A stretch of DNA of 64,000 bases from JBHICC01 sp046759385 (GCA_046759385.1 JBHICC010000007.1:1-64000), one strand, 5' to 3'. Positions 9,119 through 17,839 are shown, counted from the stretch's first letter. A program made the numbers and translations. The notes: generated by a model not told the origin, from the sequence alone.

Positions 9119-9790
9119 CTGGGTGAGGCGGCCCGCTAGTTCGTGAAAAAGGTCGCGGCCTACGACGGCATTGTAGAAGGTTGTACCTAATAGAGCATGC
9201 GACAGTGCGATCGGAACGATAGCGCGGTCGCGAAGATAAGAATTACTCCAGACAATCCCTCCGGCAATCGTCAACAAACTTACCGGAACATCGGGTAAAT
9301 GTACTAGACCGTAGCCGACGCCGTTCAATGTTGCCACCACAACGGGCGGCACCGGCAACAATAGGCGCAACCGGCCCAATAGGTAGAATTGAAAGATCGT
9401 CTGTTGTAGCAGTGCCCATGGCACGTAGATCGACAGCGCAAGCAGTAGACTCGCCCAGCTAAGCTCGTGCCCCCGCCAGTACCCCCACACGAGAAAAGCG
9501 GCAACGATCGGTAACGTCAGGATAGACATGGTTAGCACGGCGCGGCGCCAGCGTACGGCTTTGGGTTCCGTGGGCACTCCCCAGATCTGCCGCGTTCGCT
9601 TTGCGGTTAACACTATGTAGCTGAGAAATAGCAGCGCCGTGCCGCTGTACAGACCTATCCCGCGTGGCGCGAAATATAGGAAGATCGGCGTAAGTGTGAC
9701 GATGATGCTGAGCTCGATGGCAATTCGCTTTTTCAACGATACCATCACGTCGGAGGTGTGCACGGACAAAGAACGCCCCCAATCAAGCAC
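9110..9790 (-). CDS. CPBP-family membrane protein lacking the catalytic Glu pair
   Basis: Integral membrane protein of 226 residues with about six to seven hydrophobic segments. The order of motifs matches the CPBP (CAAX protease and bacteriocin-processing, Abi) family. A region that is normally EExxxR reads QQTIFQ (129-134). It is followed by YGLVH (160-164, normally FxxxH) and SHALLG (His about 198). Both histidines survive, but both glutamates and the arginine are glutamine here, so peptidase activity is doubtful. The start is uncertain: GTG at 9790 or ATG at 9745, neither with a clear ribosome site. It converges on dxs, overlapping by nine bases, and sits between dxs and ispG. A non-peptidase role of the same fold is the simplest reading. 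Confidence 0.65.
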   Translation of the reverse strand: MLDWGRSLSVHTSDVMVSLKKRIAIELSIIVTLTPIFLYFAPRGIGLYSGTALLFLSYIVLTAKRTRQIWGVPTEPKAVRWRRAVLTMSILTLPIVAAFLVWGYWRGHELSWASLLLALSIYVPWALLQQTIFQFYLLGRLRLLLPVPPVVVATLNGVGYGLVHLPDVPVSLLTIAGGIVWSNSYLRDRAIVPIALSHALLGTTFYNAVVGRDLFHELAGRLTQLF

Positions 9791-9814
9791 TGGGCGCGCC
9801 AGAATAGCACAGCA

Positions 9815-10963
9815 TTAAGCGTTGTCCGATGATCGTCTGTCGATCAGCGCGTCGAGCTCCTGTTTGAGCTTAGGAAGGATCTCATCGTAGCGGTACGCGC
9901 CGACATGCTCGCCACCGCGTTTGAGATTCACGAACCTGGGTCCACACCACAAACCTAGATCGGCATCGTCCGTCTCACCCGGACCATTAACCCGGCAGCC
10001 CATGACTGCGATAGTAATTGCGTGTTCCGTTGCGTATCGTGTCATTTCTTTAACTTGTTGGGCTAGATCGATGAACGCTTCGTTCTCCACGCGTGAACAG
10101 CTCGGACAACTTATGATATTCAACGCCTTTCGCCCGTAATCGACGACACTGCGCACGCGCCCGGCGGCGATATCAGCGAGTATCTGGCGGCCTGTTTGGA
10201 TTTCCTCGCCCTTGCGATCGTTCGGCAAAGTCAACGAAACCCGGATGGTGTCACCGATGCCGCGGCTAATGAGTTGTTCAAACGCGATCCGTGTTTTGAT
10301 CACGCCGTCCGGCGGCATACCCGCTTCCGTCACCCCGAGGTGTAGCGGGACATCCGGCCGCTCTTTTGCGAAGCGCTTGTTGACCTCAATGACTTTTGCC
10401 GGGTCGGAATCCTTGAGTGATACGCAATAACGCGTGAAACCGAGCTTGTCGAGTAGTTCGCAGTGATCCAGTGCACTCTCAAGCATCGGTGAGATGGAAT
10501 CGCCGTCGGCATATTTCTCAACTTTTTCCGGATCAACCGAGCCGCAGTTGACGCCAACTCGTAACGCGCAGTCGTGCTCCCCGGCGACGTCTACAATGAA
10601 CTTGACTTTGTCGTGCCACGGCTTGGCACGCTCATGGTGATACAAATGCCCTGGGTTATAACGGATCTTGTCGACATGCGCCGCCGCATCGCGCGCAAGA
10701 CGGTAATTCTCTTGCAAATCAACCGAAAGGTTGGCAGATGTCTTGGCGCGTATTTGGCTCAGCGCACTGACGTCTTTTCGGTTGTCGCAGGCGATGCGAA
10801 TCACGTCCGCCCCTGCGGCCACTAGATCTTCAACTTGTGATGCGGTGGCGTCTATATTCTGCGTCCGCGTTGCGCACATGCTCTGGACCGCAACCGGATG
10901 GCCGTCACCAATCGTGGCCGAACCAATGCGGATTGCACGTGTTGGATTACGTGGTAGCTGCAC
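9815..10963 (-). CDS. ispG: 4-hydroxy-3-methylbut-2-en-1-yl diphosphate synthase
   Basis: Iron-sulfur enzyme of the MEP pathway that reduces methylerythritol cyclodiphosphate to HMBPP. The TIM-barrel part starts IGDGHPVAVQSM and carries GADVIRIACDN. The C-terminal domain binds a [4Fe-4S] cluster through SCPSCSR and GCRVNGPGE. Length is about 382 residues, normal for the short proteobacterial form. GTG at 10963 is chosen because GAGG lies seven bases before it; a TTG at 10990 would add nine residues. With dxs 700 bases away this supplies isoprenyl units, probably including those used for hopanoids. The 200 bases upstream (10991-11193) contain no convincing gene. Confidence 0.94.
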   Translation of the reverse strand: MQLPRNPTRAIRIGSATIGDGHPVAVQSMCATRTQNIDATASQVEDLVAAGADVIRIACDNRKDVSALSQIRAKTSANLSVDLQENYRLARDAAAHVDKIRYNPGHLYHHERAKPWHDKVKFIVDVAGEHDCALRVGVNCGSVDPEKVEKYADGDSISPMLESALDHCELLDKLGFTRYCVSLKDSDPAKVIEVNKRFAKERPDVPLHLGVTEAGMPPDGVIKTRIAFEQLISRGIGDTIRVSLTLPNDRKGEEIQTGRQILADIAAGRVRSVVDYGRKALNIISCPSCSRVENEAFIDLAQQVKEMTRYATEHAITIAVMGCRVNGPGETDDADLGLWCGPRFVNLKRGGEHVGAYRYDEILPKLKQELDALIDRRSSDNA

Positions 10964-11193
10964 AGTGTAACCTCGGTGGTAGTGACTCAAGCGCCGAGCT
11001 TGGCGCCCGCCACTGCCGGACGCCTAAGCTAACTGTTCTCGAATTGCGACGCAATGCTCGCCAGTCTAAAAACGCGCAGCGCAAAATCCAATGCACGGTA
11101 CCCCGCGAAAAGAGCACAACAAAACCACCCGCCCCTAAAACCATCAACACCTGCTAGCCGCGTGTCTTTTGTTCTATGGTCTATAGCCCGCTG

Positions 11194-11829
11194 TCAGCCT
11201 GTGGCTGCTGCACTTTCGTGTAACGCCGCTTCACGCAGGGCCAAGGTCGGAACCGCACCGACGAGTAAGCGCTTACCAAAGACGAAGGTCGGCGTGCCTG
11301 TTGCACCATATCTGCCAGCCATAACACGGTTGGCCTGCAAGCGTTCTTCATAGCGCGGCGCTCGCCAAGCACGGTCCATTGTCTGCTCGTGAATACCGAC
11401 CTCGTCTGCTAAGCGCCGCAGAACGTCGACGTCGCCGATGTTCTGCGCCTCGCCAAGGTAAGCTTCAAATAAGCGCCGGTGAAGACGATAAAAGGCTGTT
11501 TCACCATCCTCTTTGGCAGCCTCGGACAAAAGTAGCGCTTTATGGGAGTTCGTGGTGAAACTACGCTGCGCAATTGGCAAGCCTTCTTCCTCGGCCATCC
11601 GGTACAACGCGGCCATCATCTGTTGCCAACGCTCGGGGGGATAGCCGAGCTCCGCAACGGGCCGGCCCTCGGGTGGATTGTCAGGATGAATCTCGAGCGC
11701 GATCCAATCGACTTTTAGATCAAACTCGTCGCGCAGCTGTTCCAAGCGCGCAAAGCCAATGTAACAGAATGGGCAAATATAGTCTGAGAATACACTCACT
11801 GAGAGCGGGGGCCGTTCCATACTGTCCAT
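11194..11829 (-). CDS. DsbA-family (FrnE-like) thiol oxidoreductase
   Basis: Thioredoxin-fold oxidoreductase of 211 residues. The redox motif CPFC sits at about 19-22 in SDYICPFCYIG, followed by the helical insertion typical of DsbA/FrnE proteins. Near the C-terminus is ATGTPTFVFG, with the cis-proline Thr-Pro that faces the active site. No signal peptide precedes the motif, so it is probably cytoplasmic, as known for FrnE-type members. Substrate is unknown. It stands alone in the minus direction behind ispG, separated by about 200 bases. Family assignment is secure; a specific role, such as isomerase or glutathione-linked, is not. Confidence 0.85.
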   Translation of the reverse strand: MDSMERPPLSVSVFSDYICPFCYIGFARLEQLRDEFDLKVDWIALEIHPDNPPEGRPVAELGYPPERWQQMMAALYRMAEEEGLPIAQRSFTTNSHKALLLSEAAKEDGETAFYRLHRRLFEAYLGEAQNIGDVDVLRRLADEVGIHEQTMDRAWRAPRYEERLQANRVMAGRYGATGTPTFVFGKRLLVGAVPTLALREAALHESAAATG

Positions 11830-12236
11830 ACGCTAAGCGTACATCCATGAATAGGCCATTGTACCCGATACCGGTAAGCCCCGGCTGAAATGGCCCTCGG
11901 CGGGAACTGGAAAATGGCTGAATCTACGCTATTTTTTAAAGGTGGCTGACGCCGCAGCCGTTCCGGGGGGGCATTCAACACGCCAAGTTTTACCCCGGGC
12001 CCAGAGGGGCCTAAAGGTGCCGTCTGGCGCCCCCTGTCTCTGCCCGCGTCTGTCCCTCGCTAGGAAGGAATAGGAACGAGAGGTTATCGTAACGTATTGT
12101 TTACAAAGGACTATGATTACACTATCGATCAATCTGGCACGGATCTTGATTAGACTTTCCTGTGTGATCGACCGAAACACGCTGAATGGAACCCCAGCGT
12201 GGATCACGAAGGCGCCAGTCGCCAAGCGAGGGCATT
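11830..12236. other. intergenic region without a supported gene
   Basis: Upstream region shared by the divergent oxidoreductase and Sel1 genes. It contains GGCTG/CAGCC and GGGGC/GCCCC inverted repeats around 11940-12045. A TTTACA-17 bases-TATCGA pair (about 12094-12122) could be a weak promoter for the Sel1 gene. Open frames here lack ribosome sites and look spurious. Confidence 0.35.
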
Positions 12237-13016
12237 ATGGGCAGACTACAGACACGGACGGTACTGAACGCATTCGAGCGCGATACGCAGGCTAAACGAC
12301 TAGCCAAGCTACTGCTAGTTGGGAGTCTCGTCGCCGGCGCCTATTTGCTCGCACTCCCCTTCAGCCAAGCCGCCCCCACACCGCGGAATCGGGTTAATCT
12401 CAGTGCTCCGGGTTCGCCGAATGAAACCGGTTTAGTTGCGCACCGCTATCGCCAGGTTGAACAAGCAATGTTGCTCGGCGATTACGAACAGGCCCGCCTT
12501 GGTCTTATCCTGTTAGCCGAGCAAGGCCACGTTGAGGCGCAATATCTGCTCGGAATCGCGCACAGTAGCGGGCTCGGTGCCGGCCACGACATGGAACAAG
12601 CCGTTCGTTGGTATCAGAGGGCCGCTGAGCAAGGTCACGTGGATGCCCAGTATAATCTGGGCGTCGCCTACTCTATGGGTACCGGTGTCGACCTTGATGC
12701 CACTAAAGCAGTCAACTGGTGGCACAAGGCCGCTGTCCAGGGCAGCACCGATGCACAGTTCAACCTCGGATTGATGTATGCCCAGGGTGAAGGCGTCACT
12801 AAGGACATGTTGACAGCCCATAAGTGGTGGCTCAAGGCTGCCTTGCACGGCGATCCCGCAGCTCAATACGCCCTTGGCCTGATGTACGTCAGAGGCGACG
12901 GCATCGATCAGGATATCAATGAGGCGGTCAAGTGGTGGTTTCTGTCCGCGAGCCAAGGTTTCGAGCGCGCAAAGGTCGCGCTTGAGAAGCTTAGATTCAT
13001 CGTCATTCAACCTTAA
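12237..13016 (+). CDS. Sel1-repeat (TPR-like) protein, membrane-anchored or secreted
   Basis: Protein of 259 residues built mainly from Sel1-like repeats. After an N-terminal hydrophobic segment (LAKLLLVGSLVAGAYLLAL, about 24-42) come four to five 36-residue units with the signature AEQGHVEAQYLLG, AQYNLGVAYSMGTGV and AQFNLGLMYAQGEGV. Such repeats form alpha-solenoids that mediate protein-protein contacts, often in the periplasm. The ATG at 12237 follows GCGAGGG at a suitable distance; a frame-open start at 12186 adds 17 residues without a better site. The next gene in the same direction encodes CheR, 150 bases on. Partner and function are unknown. Confidence 0.82.
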   Translation: MGRLQTRTVLNAFERDTQAKRLAKLLLVGSLVAGAYLLALPFSQAAPTPRNRVNLSAPGSPNETGLVAHRYRQVEQAMLLGDYEQARLGLILLAEQGHVEAQYLLGIAHSSGLGAGHDMEQAVRWYQRAAEQGHVDAQYNLGVAYSMGTGVDLDATKAVNWWHKAAVQGSTDAQFNLGLMYAQGEGVTKDMLTAHKWWLKAALHGDPAAQYALGLMYVRGDGIDQDINEAVKWWFLSASQGFERAKVALEKLRFIVIQP

Positions 13017-13166
13017 GTCGTTTCCTCTCGAAAATAGACTGCTCCGCTCTGGCGCTGAGCCGTTTGCGCTTGCGCGAGATCTTCTACTCAGCTGCTGCTA
13101 CGTTCGTGCTTCTGTCTATCAGGCGACTGTGGCACGATCGTCCGCATCGTTACTTCAAGGCCAACA

Positions 13167-14060
13167 ATGCGCCATGGCATGAATGCGCCCCTTCGTCCTG
13201 CATATTTCCTGGTCAGCGCGCCGAGTCGATCTATGAAAGGCCTCGAGTGCGCTCAATTCTTGCAATGGGCTCTGCCCTGCTTGCGCATGCGGTGGTTAGG
13301 TTTTCGTAAAGTTCGTGGCCAAGTCTGCAAGCGGCTTAAATCTCGATTCGGTGAACTCGCTTTATCTAGCTTCGATGACTACCGCGCCTACCTTGAGCGC
13401 CACCCCGATGAGTGGAAGGTCTTGGACAGCTTTTGCCGGATCACGATCTCGCGTTTCTATCGTGATCGCGCGGTTTACGATTATCTTTTCAATACTCTGC
13501 TTCCAGAACGCCTCGATACGGCGCAGGTGCACGGTGCGCCGCGGCTCTTAGCCTGGAGCATTGGTTGCGCCTCGGGGGAAGAACCATACACGCTTTCCTT
13601 AGGTCTGCACTTGCACAAGAACCTGCCCGACGAACAGCGTTTCACGATTCTTGCTACGGATGTTGATGCCGGCTTGCTAACGCGGGCGCGTGCAGCTTGC
13701 TACTCAGCTAGCAGCATCAAAGACTTGCCCCCGCTTTGGTTGGCGCAGGCGTTCGAGAAGACGGCCCGAGGCGACTACTGGCTACGTCCAAAATTCCGTG
13801 AGCATGTCCAGTTTTTCGAACAGGACATCCGCACTGTGATGCCGGATGGTCATTTCGATTTAATCTTATGCCGCAATCTTGTTTTCACCTACTTTGATCC
13901 GAAGTTACAGGAAGAAGCTGCGCAGGCATTATTGAGGCGATTGCGCGGCGGCGGTGCGCTGATCGTTGGCAAACGCGAATCTTGGCCGCTCTCACCTATG
14001 GATCTGGTCTCAGTCGTACCTGGCCTCGGCATTTATCGTTTGTCCATTAAATCGCCTTAG
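13167..14060 (+). CDS. CheR-type SAM-dependent methyltransferase
   Basis: Chemotaxis-receptor methyltransferase family, 297 residues. A short N-terminal helical domain (about 20-65, including RKVRGQVCKRL) precedes the Rossmann-like catalytic domain. That domain has the SAM-binding SIGCASGEEPYTLSL, the acidic ILATDVDAG, and FDLILCRNLVFTYF. Classical CheR methylates glutamates of chemoreceptors. No other chemotaxis gene is visible in the window, so this may be an orphan acting on another target. AAGG lies seven bases before the ATG at 13167; ATG at 13233 would also keep the catalytic domain. It converges on pgpA, overlapping it by 14 bases. Confidence 0.85.
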   Translation: MRHGMNAPLRPAYFLVSAPSRSMKGLECAQFLQWALPCLRMRWLGFRKVRGQVCKRLKSRFGELALSSFDDYRAYLERHPDEWKVLDSFCRITISRFYRDRAVYDYLFNTLLPERLDTAQVHGAPRLLAWSIGCASGEEPYTLSLGLHLHKNLPDEQRFTILATDVDAGLLTRARAACYSASSIKDLPPLWLAQAFEKTARGDYWLRPKFREHVQFFEQDIRTVMPDGHFDLILCRNLVFTYFDPKLQEEAAQALLRRLRGGGALIVGKRESWPLSPMDLVSVVPGLGIYRLSIKSP

Positions 14061-14610
14061 CTAGGTAGGCGATAGCATATAGCGCCAACGAAGCGTAGAT
14101 TCCTGCCAACGCGTCATCCAGCATCGTACCAAGGCCCCCGCGAATGCGGCGCTCGAGTGCTCCGATCGGAAAGGGTTTGAATATGTCAAAGAAACGAAAC
14201 AGGACAAAACCCAAAATCGCCCATACCCAGCCGCTCGGTGCCAAAAACATGGTAATCAAGAACATGGTAATGAGGTATCCGACGATCTCATCCCAAACGA
14301 TGGCGGGATGATCGTAGACTTGAAGCGCTCTTTGGGCGTGTTCACAGATCCAGATCCCAGCGGTGAAAAACAGAAAAACCGTAACCGCGTACCACATAGG
14401 TGTGAGCGTCGTCATAAGCCCATATATCGGAATTGCGACCAAAGTGCCCACTGTGCCTGGCGCGTACGGAACGGCGCCAGCGCCAAACCCGAAGGCGATG
14501 ATATGAATCGGATCCCGCCAGAGACGTGCCGGCAAGCGACCCGCGCGCGAACGTGCCGTAGCTTCCGATCCTTCTTGCGCATGCGGATCACTAGCCGGCA
14601 AAGTGATCAT
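14047..14610 (-). CDS. pgpA: phosphatidylglycerophosphatase A
   Basis: Membrane lipid phosphatase that dephosphorylates phosphatidylglycerol phosphate. The sequence FGFGAGAVPYAPGTVGTL, the metal-binding IVWDEIVGY and LFRFFDIFKPFPI are diagnostic. The ATG at 14610 overlaps the thiL end by 20 bases; a start at 14679 would lie well inside thiL. The resulting 187 residues match the family. Residues 114-123 are a perfect ITMFL ITMFL tandem, arising from a 15-base duplication, just after the DEIVGY motif in a membrane helix. It is the last gene of the ribBA-ribH-nusB-thiL-pgpA run, a common proteobacterial order. Confidence 0.93.
   Translation of the reverse strand: MITLPASDPHAQEGSEATARSRAGRLPARLWRDPIHIIAFGFGAGAVPYAPGTVGTLVAIPIYGLMTTLTPMWYAVTVFLFFTAGIWICEHAQRALQVYDHPAIVWDEIVGYLITMFLITMFLAPSGWVWAILGFVLFRFFDIFKPFPIGALERRIRGGLGTMLDDALAGIYASLALYAIAYLAKAI
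14242..14271 (-). repeat. 15-base tandem duplication inside pgpA
   Basis: Two adjacent 15-base units (14257-14271 and 14242-14256 on the minus strand) differ at one base and each encode ITMFL. The frame is preserved, adding five residues to a membrane helix. Confidence 0.85.
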
Positions 14611-15556
14611 ACCCCTGGAGCTTTGGTTCACGCGCTCGGCCCTGTTCATCAATGAGGCGTAATCCCAGCGAATCTTCAATGTCGCCGATATGAGTCACAC
14701 CACACGCCCAGGCCGCGCTAAGCTGTTGCACTATCGCGGCCTTGCCGACCGGCACCGTGAAGCACAACTCATAGTCATCGCCACTGGCAATGGCTGTTTC
14801 CCATCCACCGGCCCGATCGAAATTGCGACGAAACGCCTGTGACAAAGGAATACGATCAACGTGTACACGCGCTCCGACGCCGCTGGCCTGCAAGATATGG
14901 CCAAGATCGGCAAGCAGGCCGTCCGAGATGTCGATACAGCTGCTGGCCACGTCGCGCAACGCCATGCCCTCGCGTATGCGCGGCATAGGATAGTCGAGTC
15001 TGGCAAGGAGTACGGGCGCATCCCGCTCGGGGGCTGCCAACACACCGCGTTTATGCAAGAGGGCAAGGCCGGCGTCGCCAATGTTTCCGGTAACGTAAAT
15101 GCAGTCATGGGGACAGGCCCCGGAGCGCAGTAACGCCTTCCCCTTTGGTATCACGCCGCCGGCCTGAACACCGATCGCCAACGGGCCGCGCACTGTATCG
15201 CCGCCAACAAGTTGCGCCTGGTACTCCGCGGCTAGCTGAAACAGGCCGTCGCGGAACCGTTCGAGCCAGCCGTGCTCGATCTCCGGCAACGTTAGGTTAA
15301 GCGTGAACCAGGCAGGGGTCGCGGCCATGGCTGCCAAATCACTAAAGCTGACGGCGAGTGCTTTGAAGCCCAGTGAGTGGGGATCGGTGTCTTCAAAGAA
15401 ATGTGTGCCGGCAACCAAAACATCGGTCGTTACGACCTGCTGCATGTCCGGCGGTACTGCTATGACAGCTGCGTCGTCTCCGAGGGAAACAACGACGTCA
15501 TCGCGCGCAAGTCCCTGTGACGCAAAATAGGTCCGGATAAGATCGAACTCGTTCAA
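14591..15556 (-). CDS. thiL: thiamine-monophosphate kinase
   Basis: ATP-dependent kinase that makes thiamine diphosphate, the cofactor used for example by Dxs. The 321-residue protein carries the AIR-synthase-like fold signature: VVSLGDDAAVI, TTDVLVAGTHF, LVGGDTVRGP, YVTGNIGDAG, CIDISDGLLADLGH and IASGDDYELCF. Length is normal. Its ATG overlaps the nusB stop by four bases (ATGA), and its 3' end overlaps pgpA, so translation is coupled along the run. Confidence 0.95.
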   Translation of the reverse strand: MNEFDLIRTYFASQGLARDDVVVSLGDDAAVIAVPPDMQQVVTTDVLVAGTHFFEDTDPHSLGFKALAVSFSDLAAMAATPAWFTLNLTLPEIEHGWLERFRDGLFQLAAEYQAQLVGGDTVRGPLAIGVQAGGVIPKGKALLRSGACPHDCIYVTGNIGDAGLALLHKRGVLAAPERDAPVLLARLDYPMPRIREGMALRDVASSCIDISDGLLADLGHILQASGVGARVHVDRIPLSQAFRRNFDRAGGWETAIASGDDYELCFTVPVGKAAIVQQLSAAWACGVTHIGDIEDSLGLRLIDEQGRAREPKLQGYDHFAG

Positions 15557-16011
15557 GCCGTGGACGTAGAGGCTGTTCGACTGGCCTTGACCTCAGCAGT
15601 GCGTAGGTCGAATGCAACTTTGTCTAGCACAGCGTTCACGTACCGGTGGCCATGTTCGGCACCGAAGGTCTTTGCGAGCTCTACCGCCTCATTGATTACT
15701 ACTTTGTAGGGTATCTCTTGTCGGAACTCAAGCTCGTATGCGCCGATACGGAGGATTGCGCGTTCCACCGGATCGATCTCGTCGAGATCGCGATCCAGGT
15801 GCGGAATAAGGTGATCATCGAGCTCGTGCTTATGTAGCGGAACCTCAGATACGAGCTGATGGAAATACTCTAGATCGACGTCACTCAGCTCGTGATCAAG
15901 GCTGAAATGATCTTCGATTTCGCCCGGCGGTTGCTGTGTAAGCTGCCATTGATAGAGCGCCTGCACAGCAGCCTGACGCGCCTTATGACGGCTTCCACCA
16001 GCCATAATCAT
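15553..16011 (-). CDS. nusB: transcription antitermination factor NusB
   Basis: All-helical RNA-binding protein that with NusE/S10 binds boxA during rRNA antitermination. The 152 residues start MIMAGGSRHKARQAAVQALYQW and contain the family-typical DEIDPVERAILRIGAYEL and VINEAVELAKTFG, followed by YVNAVLDKVA. An extra short tail follows the conserved core. It lies 9 bases after ribH and overlaps thiL by four bases, the usual neighbours. Confidence 0.95.
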   Translation of the reverse strand: MIMAGGSRHKARQAAVQALYQWQLTQQPPGEIEDHFSLDHELSDVDLEYFHQLVSEVPLHKHELDDHLIPHLDRDLDEIDPVERAILRIGAYELEFRQEIPYKVVINEAVELAKTFGAEHGHRYVNAVLDKVAFDLRTAEVKASRTASTSTA

Positions 16012-16020
16012 CTCTCCTAA

Positions 16021-16497
16021 CTAGGTCTTCAGCTCCTTGATGAGATTAAGCATTTCAATCGCCGCCAAGGCCGCTTCCACGCCTTTGTTGCCGGCCTTGG
16101 CGCCGGCCCGTTCAATCGCCTGCTCTAGGTTGTCCACGGTCAACACGCCAAAGGAGATCGGCGTATCGAATTGCAAGCTCACTTGACTCAGACCGGTGGC
16201 ACATTGACCCGCTACATACTCAAAGTGAGGTGTCTCACCGCGGATCACTACCCCCAACGCGATTAGCGCGTCGTATTGACCGCCTGTCGCCATCGCTTTC
16301 GCAGCCAATGGCATCTCGAACGCACCGGGGACACGCACAACCTCGATGTTCGAGATCTCTGTCCCATGACGCACGAGCGTATCAATCGCAGCTTCTAACA
16401 AGCGCTCGCCAACAAAACTGTTGTATCGACTCAGTACGATACCGAAGCGCGCGCTACGGGCAATCAGGTCACCCGTAAAGCTCTTCGCACTGCTCAT
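16021..16497 (-). CDS. ribH: 6,7-dimethyl-8-ribityllumazine synthase
   Basis: Condenses the ribityl-pyrimidine with 3,4-dihydroxybutanone phosphate, the penultimate step of riboflavin synthesis. It carries VLSRYNSFV, VRVPGAFEMPLAAKA, ALGVVIRGETPHFEYV with the catalytic His, and PISFGVLTVDN. At 158 residues it matches the capsid-forming family. Its ATG overlaps the ribBA stop (ATGA), and ribBA makes one of its two substrates. Confidence 0.96.
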   Translation of the reverse strand: MSSAKSFTGDLIARSARFGIVLSRYNSFVGERLLEAAIDTLVRHGTEISNIEVVRVPGAFEMPLAAKAMATGGQYDALIALGVVIRGETPHFEYVAGQCATGLSQVSLQFDTPISFGVLTVDNLEQAIERAGAKAGNKGVEAALAAIEMLNLIKELKT

Positions 16498-17651
16498 CCG
16501 AAGGCTTTCTGCGATCGCCGGCCTTTCTGACGCCGGTCGCCATGCTCGATATACTCGACGACCTCCAATCCAAAACCCGACATCGCCGGCAACTTCATCG
16601 GATGCCCAAGCACGCGCATCTTCCCAATCCCAAGATCGGCCAGAATCTGGCTACCCAAACCGTAGGTCCGAAGCTCTTCCTGGTGCCCCCTTTTGCGAGG
16701 TAACTCGAGTACACCATCTGATTCATCAAAACGTTCGATGCGATTCAGCAAACTTTCAGAAGTTTCTGAATAGCAAAGAATCACCACAACACCGTGGCCT
16801 TCGGTTGCTATACGCCGCAAAGCATCTTGCAAAGTCCAATGACCGGCACGATGAACGTCGGCAAAAAGATCGAGCATAGTTTCATGGACATGAACCCTGA
16901 CAAGTACGGGCCTGTCCGCCGAGATCTCCCCTTTCACCAATGCAAGGTGAGCCTTTTCATTAATCATGTCGTGGTACGCGACGACGCGAAACCCCCCGAA
17001 TTCAGTTCGCAGGTCCGCTTCCTTCATGCGCCGAATGGTGGACTCGTGGTTCATACGATAACGAATGAGATCGGCAATCGTGCCGATCTTGAGTCCATGT
17101 CGCGCCGCGAATTTTTCGAGTTGTGGCAGCCGCGCCATGGTCCCATCGTCGTTCATCACTTCGCACAGCACACAAGCTGGTTCCAGTCCGGCTAGACGCA
17201 CGAGATCAACACCGGCCTCGGTATGCCCTGCACGTGCTAAAACCCCGCCGCGCTGCGCTCTCAGCGGAAAAATATGTCCGGGCGTAACAATGTCCGTAGG
17301 TTTGGCGTGCTTCCTTATCGCGGCGTGGACCGTCGTCGCCCGGTCCGCTGTCGATATGCCCGTCGTGACACCTTCTGCAGCTTCGATCGAAACCGTAAAA
17401 CTCGTAGCCCCGCGAGCGTGCGTGTCCCTGACCATGAGCGGCAACTGCAGTTGCTCACAGCGCGCCGGCGTTAACGTCAAGCAAACTAAACCGCGGCCAT
17501 AGCGCGTCATGAAGTTAATGTCTTCCGACCGAACACGCTCAGCGGCAACGAATAGGTCGCCTTCATTCTCGCGGTCCTCGTCATCCATCATGATAACCAT
17601 GCGGCCAGAGCGGATGTCTTCGATGATGTCGCTGATCGGACTGATTGGCAT
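16494..17651 (-). CDS. ribBA: 3,4-dihydroxy-2-butanone 4-phosphate synthase with degenerate GTP cyclohydrolase II domain
   Basis: Two-domain riboflavin enzyme of 385 residues. The N-terminal domain (about 1-200) is intact RibB, with MDDEDRENEGD, RGGVLARAGHTEAGVDL and the other conserved acidic and His residues. It converts ribulose 5-phosphate to dihydroxybutanone phosphate. The C-terminal domain (about 205-370) aligns with RibA, but the zinc-binding Cys cluster is absent: where GCH II has a GDVF...RCDCG segment this protein reads DLFADVHRAGHW. It should therefore not act as a cyclohydrolase, so a separate ribA is expected elsewhere. Such fusions with an inactive second half are known in proteobacteria. 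No FMN riboswitch is recognisable in the roughly 190 bases upstream. AGGAGG (with CTCC after it) precedes the ATG. Confidence 0.9.
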   Translation of the reverse strand: MPISPISDIIEDIRSGRMVIMMDDEDRENEGDLFVAAERVRSEDINFMTRYGRGLVCLTLTPARCEQLQLPLMVRDTHARGATSFTVSIEAAEGVTTGISTADRATTVHAAIRKHAKPTDIVTPGHIFPLRAQRGGVLARAGHTEAGVDLVRLAGLEPACVLCEVMNDDGTMARLPQLEKFAARHGLKIGTIADLIRYRMNHESTIRRMKEADLRTEFGGFRVVAYHDMINEKAHLALVKGEISADRPVLVRVHVHETMLDLFADVHRAGHWTLQDALRRIATEGHGVVVILCYSETSESLLNRIERFDESDGVLELPRKRGHQEELRTYGLGSQILADLGIGKMRVLGHPMKLPAMSGFGLEVVEYIEHGDRRQKGRRSQKAFG

Positions 17652-17839
17652 AACGTTTGAAAGGAGCCTCCTGCGCGAAAGGGTTACATTATGGCCGATT
17701 TCCTGCAGGATTTCTGCCGCCCCACCGGCCTATGACCGTCGGCATAGAATGTGCATGCTGTATTGACTATATATTCTAAGGTTTTGACGAACATCTTGGG
17801 CGACCTGCCCACCGGCCAATCCGCACCCGACAGGCGATT

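Noticed and set aside
10947..11150. Minus-strand small ORF of 67 codons between ispG and the oxidoreductase
   Set aside because: It begins with a hydrophobic stretch and overlaps the ispG start; ribosome site and homology are lacking, so it is not called.
17652..17839. FMN riboswitch upstream of ribBA
   Set aside because: The conserved FMN-aptamer sequence segments are not visible; there is only a ribosome site and AT-rich sequence.
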